Below, in pieces: positions 59,856 to 64,000 of a stretch of 64,000 nt of DNA. Each line of letters opens with the position of its first letter. The first letter of the stretch is position 1. This DNA comes from Aldehydirespirator sp965200005 (lineage in GTDB: Bacteria > Actinomycetota > Acidimicrobiia > Acidimicrobiales > Aldehydirespiratoraceae), in NCBI GenBank assembly GCA_965200005.1, contig OZ241331.1:1302001-1366000 (forward strand). Reading direction: 5' to 3'. The translations under genes were made by a program, and so were the position numbers. The notes below the pieces were generated by a model. The model saw only the letters and a program-made list of their open reading frames with translations. It was not told where the DNA came from and did no database searches.

Positions 59856-60419
59856 GTGCGAAGCAACCGATTGGCTCAAGTGGTAAGCGTTCTAATGATG
59901 ATTGTCAGTTTCGGGTGTGGGGATGATTGTCCGCGATGGCCTTATGAAGTTGACGATGTGAGCAGTCTCATCGAGACGAACGATGCAACTGGCCACTATG
60001 TTGATGAAGAGATGGGGCTTCCCTTCAACTACATGTGGTCCGGGGGTCAGGCGGAAGGAAATAGTGCGGGTCTGATGGGTCGACTGCATGTTGATGGCCG
60101 CTGTATATATGTCCATCAGGGGTATCCCGATAGCGAGAGAAAGGTGCTCGTAAGACTGCCGTGGAAGGAGACCCGATTCGATCCCGAGACCAACCGCGTT
60201 GGGACACACTCGTTCAAACTCTCATCGAGCGGTGACTTGGTCAGTGGCGGAGGGGGATATTCTCACTCAACCAAAGGCTACGAGTCCTGCCCAGCAGACG
60301 AGGTGTTCCAATCCTGGGTTCTAAAGCCGGCTGAAGGTCTTGACAGACACAACGTCGTTCCAGAGATCTGCGAGCAACTAGAAGGAATCAAGGCTACGCA
60401 GCCGACCTTTTCGGGTTAG
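59856..60419 (+). CDS. predicted lipoprotein of unknown function
   Basis: 187 aa from GTG 59856. The signal VRSNRLAQVVSVLMMIVSFGCGDDC has a lipobox-like FGC. The mature domain has paired Cys (CGDDC, GRCIYVHQGYP, YESCPADE, PEICEQ) that could form disulfides. Start choice is awkward: an excellent AAAGGAG at 59823 points to an ATC codon at 59838, six codons earlier and in frame, while GTG 59856 has a weaker GAAGGA. Stop-to-start spacing with the 41-aa gene implies coupling. No family recognised. Convergent overlap of four bases with the DCC gene. Confidence 0.65.
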   Translation: MRSNRLAQVVSVLMMIVSFGCGDDCPRWPYEVDDVSSLIETNDATGHYVDEEMGLPFNYMWSGGQAEGNSAGLMGRLHVDGRCIYVHQGYPDSERKVLVRLPWKETRFDPETNRVGTHSFKLSSSGDLVSGGGGYSHSTKGYESCPADEVFQSWVLKPAEGLDRHNVVPEICEQLEGIKATQPTFSG

Positions 60420-60799
60420 GTTGGGGGTTTGAGGGGGCAGGTGTTTCCTTGGCGTGATGAGAGTCTGTAGCGGTTGCGGGAAACGACTTGATATGCGGCA
60501 GCGGCAATCCATGAGATTGGTGGCGTGGTGACTGTCTTTCCTATGAGTTTCCAGCCTGACTGTGCTCGACACAGTGCATGGCCGATGGCTAAGTGACCTC
60601 GATATTTCATGTCACCATCGATTAGCCAGGCTGCTGTTGTGACGTCGTGTTCGGTTAGGCCCCAGTGGTCGATATCGATTGACTGGAACGGCTCGAATTG
60701 CACGGACTCGCTGGGGACGCGAGTCTCGATCCAACTCTTTGAGTTAGTGCAGAAGCCGCAGTCACCGTCATAGATGAACAGCATCGGTCGGTTAGGCAT
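60416..60799 (-). CDS. DCC-family (DUF393) thiol-disulfide oxidoreductase-like protein
   Basis: 127 aa from ATG 60799 (MPNRPMLFIYDGDCGFCTNS). The defining Y-D-G-D-C-x-x-C motif sits at the N-terminus, and PFQSIDIDHWGLTEHDVTTAAWLID and GHLAIGHALC are conserved family blocks. Function is unproven; the C-x-x-C suggests redox chemistry. Its start overlaps the end of the upstream acyl-CoA ligase gene (stop at 60792), so they are one transcript. Confidence 0.88.
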   Translation of the reverse strand: MPNRPMLFIYDGDCGFCTNSKSWIETRVPSESVQFEPFQSIDIDHWGLTEHDVTTAAWLIDGDMKYRGHLAIGHALCRAQSGWKLIGKTVTTPPISWIAAAAYQVVSRNRYRLSSRQGNTCPLKPPT

Positions 60800-62516
60800 C
60801 CTGGGAGTACCGCTGCTTAAGTTCACGCTTGAGGAACTTGCCGTTGGCATTGCGCGGCAGAGGGTCATCCTGAAACCACACAAAACGCGGATGCATGAAA
60901 CGGGCTAACCGACCATTCAGGTGCTTGCGAATCGCAGCTTCATCTGCTTTCGTACCGGAAACGAGAACAACCACGGCCGCAACCTCTTCACCTAGTCGCT
61001 CATCATCGACACCAAAGACAGCAACCTCGGCCACTTCGTCAAGTTCATAAATCGCGGATTCGACATCTGAACAATGCACATTCTCGCCGCCACGGATGAC
61101 CACATCTTTGAGTCGATCCTTGATGTAGATCCAACCGTCAGCGTCGATCTCGGCGACGTCACCTGTGTGAAACCAACCGTCTCTGATTGCCTCGGCTGAG
61201 GCTTCGGGTTGGTTCAGGTAACCCGTCATCACGTTGGGGCCTCGAAGTAGCAACTCACCCCGTTCACCAGGCCCCACAATGCGACCAGATTCAGCCACAA
61301 CTCGGGCTTCCATGCATGGCACCAACGGGCCCACCGAAGCCGGTCTAGCCATGTAGAACTCGTTGCTGATCGACGAAGCGATCCCGGCAGTCTCTGTTAG
61401 GCCATACCCCACACCGGGCCGGCCTCTGTCGAGCCCCTCGTCAATGCGGCGTGCCAGATCGGTCGGTATCGCAGCACCACCACCGCCCATTCCTCGCAAA
61501 CTCGAAGTGTCGGTCTGCTGCCAGTCGGGATGCTGAAGCAGTTCACGAGACATCGTCGGGACTCCGGTAAACACCGACACTCGCTCGCGCTCGATCAGCC
61601 GCAGAGCCTCGGCTGCATCCCAGCGGTACATGCTGATCAGCCGACCTCCAGCAATCGTCACAGGATGCATCACGCAGTTGCATCCCGTGACGTGAAAGAG
61701 CGGCACTGGTAGCAGTGCAGCCACCTCGGTTGCCGGCTCCGGCGAGTTGTCACTTTCTTTCAGTCGGCTGGCACGTGCAGCGTCACCGCATGCACCCATG
61801 AAGATCATGTGCATCAGGTTGTGAACCACAGCGCGATGACTCAATCGAGCACCCTTAGGAAACCCAGTGGTTCCTGACGTGTAGAAGATCAACGCGTCAC
61901 TATCGGGGTCAATCTCGGCCACCGGTAGTGAATCCGGCGCGCCGCGTGCATCGGCGACCTGCCACCAGTCCTGCACTCCGGTCGGCAACGTTGCGTCACC
62001 GAGGCGTGTGGCAACGAGTGGCGTTGGCGAGCCCTCACCGAGGCGTTCAAGGCGTTCACCATCGACTATCGCAGCAACCGGCTGCGCATCACCGAAAGCG
62101 AACAGCATCTCGTTGCGCGTCCACCAAGCGTTCATGCCGACAACAGCTGCTCCGGTTGCGATGATCGCCCAATGCGACATCACCCACTCGGGGTAGTTGC
62201 GCATCGACACCGCTACCCGGGTGCCCGGCCCGGCTCCATGCTCAGCATGCAGGTAGTGCGCCAGCGCTCGCACCCGTGCGGCCACCTCGGAGTAGCTGTA
62301 ACGCTCGTCTCGATAGACGAGATAGTCCTTGTCGCCGTGAGCGATGGCCATCTCCCAGACCGCTCGCATGTTGGGGAATGCGCTGTCGAACACCCTTAGC
62401 GGGACGCCTCTGATCTCGGTGACACTCCACGTGAACGGCCCACCCGGCCCGGTTAGTGCCTGATACGCGGCATTGAAGTCGTCGACGGGATTGGGCGTGG
62501 CCGAACCGGAAGTCAC
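60792..62516 (-). CDS. AMP-forming acyl-CoA synthetase
   Basis: 574 aa ANL ligase of the FadD/fatty-acyl type. P-loop ALIFYTSGTTGFPKGARLSH, LLPVPLFHVTGCN, GYGLTETAGIASSISNEFYMARPASVGPLVPCMEARVV, ELLLRGPNVMTGYLNQPEAS, GWFHTGDVAEIDADGWIYIKDRLKDVVIRGGENVHCSDVESAIYE, and C-terminal Lys in LPRNANGKFLKREL. The substrate is not readable. Divergent from psuG, with a 22-bp tandem repeat between them. Overlaps the DCC gene. Confidence 0.92.
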   Translation of the reverse strand: MTSGSATPNPVDDFNAAYQALTGPGGPFTWSVTEIRGVPLRVFDSAFPNMRAVWEMAIAHGDKDYLVYRDERYSYSEVAARVRALAHYLHAEHGAGPGTRVAVSMRNYPEWVMSHWAIIATGAAVVGMNAWWTRNEMLFAFGDAQPVAAIVDGERLERLGEGSPTPLVATRLGDATLPTGVQDWWQVADARGAPDSLPVAEIDPDSDALIFYTSGTTGFPKGARLSHRAVVHNLMHMIFMGACGDAARASRLKESDNSPEPATEVAALLPVPLFHVTGCNCVMHPVTIAGGRLISMYRWDAAEALRLIERERVSVFTGVPTMSRELLQHPDWQQTDTSSLRGMGGGGAAIPTDLARRIDEGLDRGRPGVGYGLTETAGIASSISNEFYMARPASVGPLVPCMEARVVAESGRIVGPGERGELLLRGPNVMTGYLNQPEASAEAIRDGWFHTGDVAEIDADGWIYIKDRLKDVVIRGGENVHCSDVESAIYELDEVAEVAVFGVDDERLGEEVAAVVVLVSGTKADEAAIRKHLNGRLARFMHPRFVWFQDDPLPRNANGKFLKRELKQRYSQDA

Positions 62517-62532
62517 GGCGGCAAGGTTAGGT

Positions 62533-62576
62533 CGTGCCTACCTCGGGGATCGCACGTGCCTACCGCGGGGATCGCA
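62533..62576. repeat. two abutting 22-bp direct repeats in the divergent ligase/psuG spacer
   Basis: Copy 1 is 62533-62554 and copy 2 is 62555-62576. They begin CGTGCCTACC and end CGGGGATCGCA and differ at one position (T/G at base 11). They lie between two divergent start codons, so they may be tandem regulator sites or a recent slippage duplication. Confidence 0.75.
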
Positions 62577-62609
62577 ACTGAACGTGCACCGTGGCTTACG
62601 CTGCCCGCC

Positions 62610-63536
62610 GTGAACGATGTGCTATCTGTTGGCTCCGAGGTGCGTGAGGGCCTCGCTAGCGGCGAGCCGGTAGTCGCTCTTGAGTCGACGATCTTTTCGC
62701 AACTGGGCCTGCCAACACCTGCGAACCGAGAGTGCTACGGGCGTGTGGTTGCTGCCATCCGGGCCGAGGGAGCTGTGCCCGCGTTGTGTGGGGTCGTTGA
62801 GGGGCGGGGGGTTGTTGGTGCAACTGAGCAGCAAGCCGGGCGACTGTTCGATGCGACCACCAAGATCGCAGCTCGCGACCTGGGCCCAGCGATTGCTCGC
62901 CGGCTCGCTTCCGGTGCCACGACAGTGTCTGCCACGCTGACACTTGCTGCTGCCGCTGGCATCGACGTTTTCGCCACTGGTGGCATCGGCGGGGTTCATC
63001 GTGGGGTGTCGGTGAGCGGCGATGTGAGCCATGACCTGCAAGCTCTAGCTCGCCATCAGCTTGTTGTTGTGTCCTCAGGGCCCAAGGCGTTTCTTGACGC
63101 CCGGCTCACACTGGAGTATCTCGAAACCCAGGGAGTGGCCGTGCTCGGATGGCGCACCCAGAAGTTTCCGGCGTTCTATGTGCGTGACAGCGGCTTGGGT
63201 CTGGCAACGACTGTTCAAAGTGCACTTGAGGTTGCCAGATCGCTTGACGCGGCTCGCAGCTTGGGTCACCCGGGCGGGATCCTGGTAGCAAATCCGATCC
63301 CGCCGGAAGCTGAACTCGACCCGGCGTTGCTTGAGCGAGCAATCGCAGCTGCCGATGAAGTCGTGCAACACGATGATGTGATCGGTGGTGCAGTGACCCC
63401 GGTCGTGTTGGATTCGATTGCTGCGTTCACCGGGGGTGCTTCGGTTCGAGCCAACCTGGCGCTGGCCCAGTCCAACGCGAGCGTTGCCGCAGAGATCGCG
63501 GTTGCATTGGCCGCTGACCGGGTGGGCGCAGGGTAG
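62610..63536 (+). CDS. psuG: pseudouridine-5'-phosphate glycosidase
   Basis: PsuG cleaves pseudouridine 5'-phosphate to uracil and ribose 5-phosphate. 308 aa from GTG 62610 (an earlier GTG at 62556 lies in the repeat). Signature blocks are PVVALESTIFSQLGLPTPAN, GAVPALCGVVEGRGVVGAT, LGPAIARRLASGATTVSATLTLAAAAGIDVFATGGIGGVHRG, DVSHDLQALARHQLVVVSSGPKAFLDARLTLEYLETQGVAVLGWRT and GGILVANPIPPEAELD. The usual partner kinase psuK is not adjacent. A P450 gene follows ten bases later. Confidence 0.94.
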   Translation: MNDVLSVGSEVREGLASGEPVVALESTIFSQLGLPTPANRECYGRVVAAIRAEGAVPALCGVVEGRGVVGATEQQAGRLFDATTKIAARDLGPAIARRLASGATTVSATLTLAAAAGIDVFATGGIGGVHRGVSVSGDVSHDLQALARHQLVVVSSGPKAFLDARLTLEYLETQGVAVLGWRTQKFPAFYVRDSGLGLATTVQSALEVARSLDAARSLGHPGGILVANPIPPEAELDPALLERAIAAADEVVQHDDVIGGAVTPVVLDSIAAFTGGASVRANLALAQSNASVAAEIAVALAADRVGAG

Positions 63537-63546
63537 AAACACGGCG

Positions 63547-64000
63547 ATGAGTGATGAACTTGTGGTGAGGATTCTCACCGATCCCGATGTGATTGCTGAT
63601 CCTTACCCGCTGCTGCGAGAGTTGCGTGAGACATCTCCCGTTCACAAGACCGGGTTCTCCGACTACTGGATCCTGACCCGATTCGATGACTGTCGCAGCG
63701 CTCTGCGGGATGTCCGGCTGGGCAATGCCGAACCTGATGACGAGTTCCCCGGGCTGATCGCACCCGGCGGTGCTGTGAGCCGTGACGCGCCGCGCTCGCT
63801 GCTTGGACTCAACCCGCCGGATCACACCCGTATTCGCAAGCTGGTCAGCCGTGCCTTCACTCCCCGGCGGGTTGAGCACTTACGGCCAACCGTGCGGGCG
63901 ATGACGTTCGAGCTACTTGATGACATTGCGGCTGTAGGTGAGTGTGATCTGATCGAGATGCTTGCTTTCCCGCTGCCAGCCAATGTGATCAGCGAGCTTG
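63547..64000 (+). CDS. cytochrome P450, N-terminal part (cut by window edge)
   Basis: 151 codons from ATG 63547 run off the right edge without a stop. The sequence has the bacterial P450 opening (DPDVIADPYPLLRELRETSPVHKTG, YWILTRFDDCRSALRD) and the unmistakable C-helix heme-propionate block LNPPDHTRIRKLVSRAFTPRRVEHLRPTVRAM. The oxygen-binding I-helix and heme Cys lie outside the window. It starts ten bases after psuG on the same strand, so the two are probably co-transcribed. Substrate and electron donors unknown. Confidence 0.95.
   Translation, partial: MSDELVVRILTDPDVIADPYPLLRELRETSPVHKTGFSDYWILTRFDDCRSALRDVRLGNAEPDDEFPGLIAPGGAVSRDAPRSLLGLNPPDHTRIRKLVSRAFTPRRVEHLRPTVRAMTFELLDDIAAVGECDLIEMLAFPLPANVISEL

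Overview
The window looks like a chromosomal segment of a moderately high-GC actinobacterium (by eye near 60 % GC, many GTG/TTG starts, many overlapping ATGA/TAATG gene junctions). The gene families fit Actinobacteria, perhaps class Acidimicrobiia: ClpC with a CIRCE-controlled groEL, a HemQ/ChdC-type coproheme decarboxylase, a CysO-like sulfur carrier, a PAC2 protein, an F420-type LLM oxidoreductase, a stand-alone LigD-type polymerase domain, and a glutaminyl-tRNA synthetase. The class-level assignment is inference, since no rRNA is present.

Layout. 0-8.5 kb is a housekeeping block: folK, a Rossmann/DUF2520 gene, panC, coaX and lysS on the plus strand, a convergent polyprenyl diphosphate synthase, then clpC. 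8.5-20.2 kb holds a lipoprotein fused to a degenerate HAD domain, tRNA-Thr, envelope-associated proteins, glycerate kinase, an XRE-ImmA/IrrE + PIN (DUF4411) pair, a CysO-like carrier ending in -GGCG, CIRCE-groEL, nitrobindin, fdhD and chdC. 21.0-21.7 kb is a small decayed locus: a Phd/VapB-like antitoxin with no toxin and a small membrane/coiled-coil gene, each cut by an in-frame stop and each preceded by the same promoter-like element. 21.7-35.1 kb carries NUDIX, PAC2, an acetoacetyl-CoA synthetase/GNAT/thioesterase operon, GtrA plus a methyltransferase, a polysaccharide deacetylase, a broken Asp-box surface protein, an AIM24-type protein, a quinone reductase and an aldehyde dehydrogenase interrupted by TGA.

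35.2-50.8 kb is dominated by minus-strand genes: glnS, a complete Liv-type ABC importer (livKHMGF) preceded by a TPP enzyme and a fumarylacetoacetase-family hydrolase, then a second LivK paralogue directly downstream of a malonyl-CoA-synthetase-like ligase. This suggests uptake of an organic or amino acid coupled to CoA activation, with the substrate unknown. 50.8-64 kb has aroK-aroQ, a PolDom primase-polymerase, an LLM oxidoreductase with a beta-propeller-like partner, an EF-hand/pretoxin-like gene broken in an A7 tract, a dsbB-thioredoxin pair, an aminotransferase, a small membrane-peptide/lipoprotein pair, a DCC protein with an acyl-CoA ligase, and psuG followed by a cytochrome P450 that runs off the end.

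Five genes are interrupted (antitoxin TGA, small membrane gene TAG, Asp-box gene +1 and TAA, aldehyde dehydrogenase TGA, EF-hand gene -1). Either the accessory genes here are decaying or some lesions are assembly errors. The essential genes read cleanly, so recoding of a stop codon is not supported. I saw no CRISPR array, insertion sequence, prophage or rRNA.
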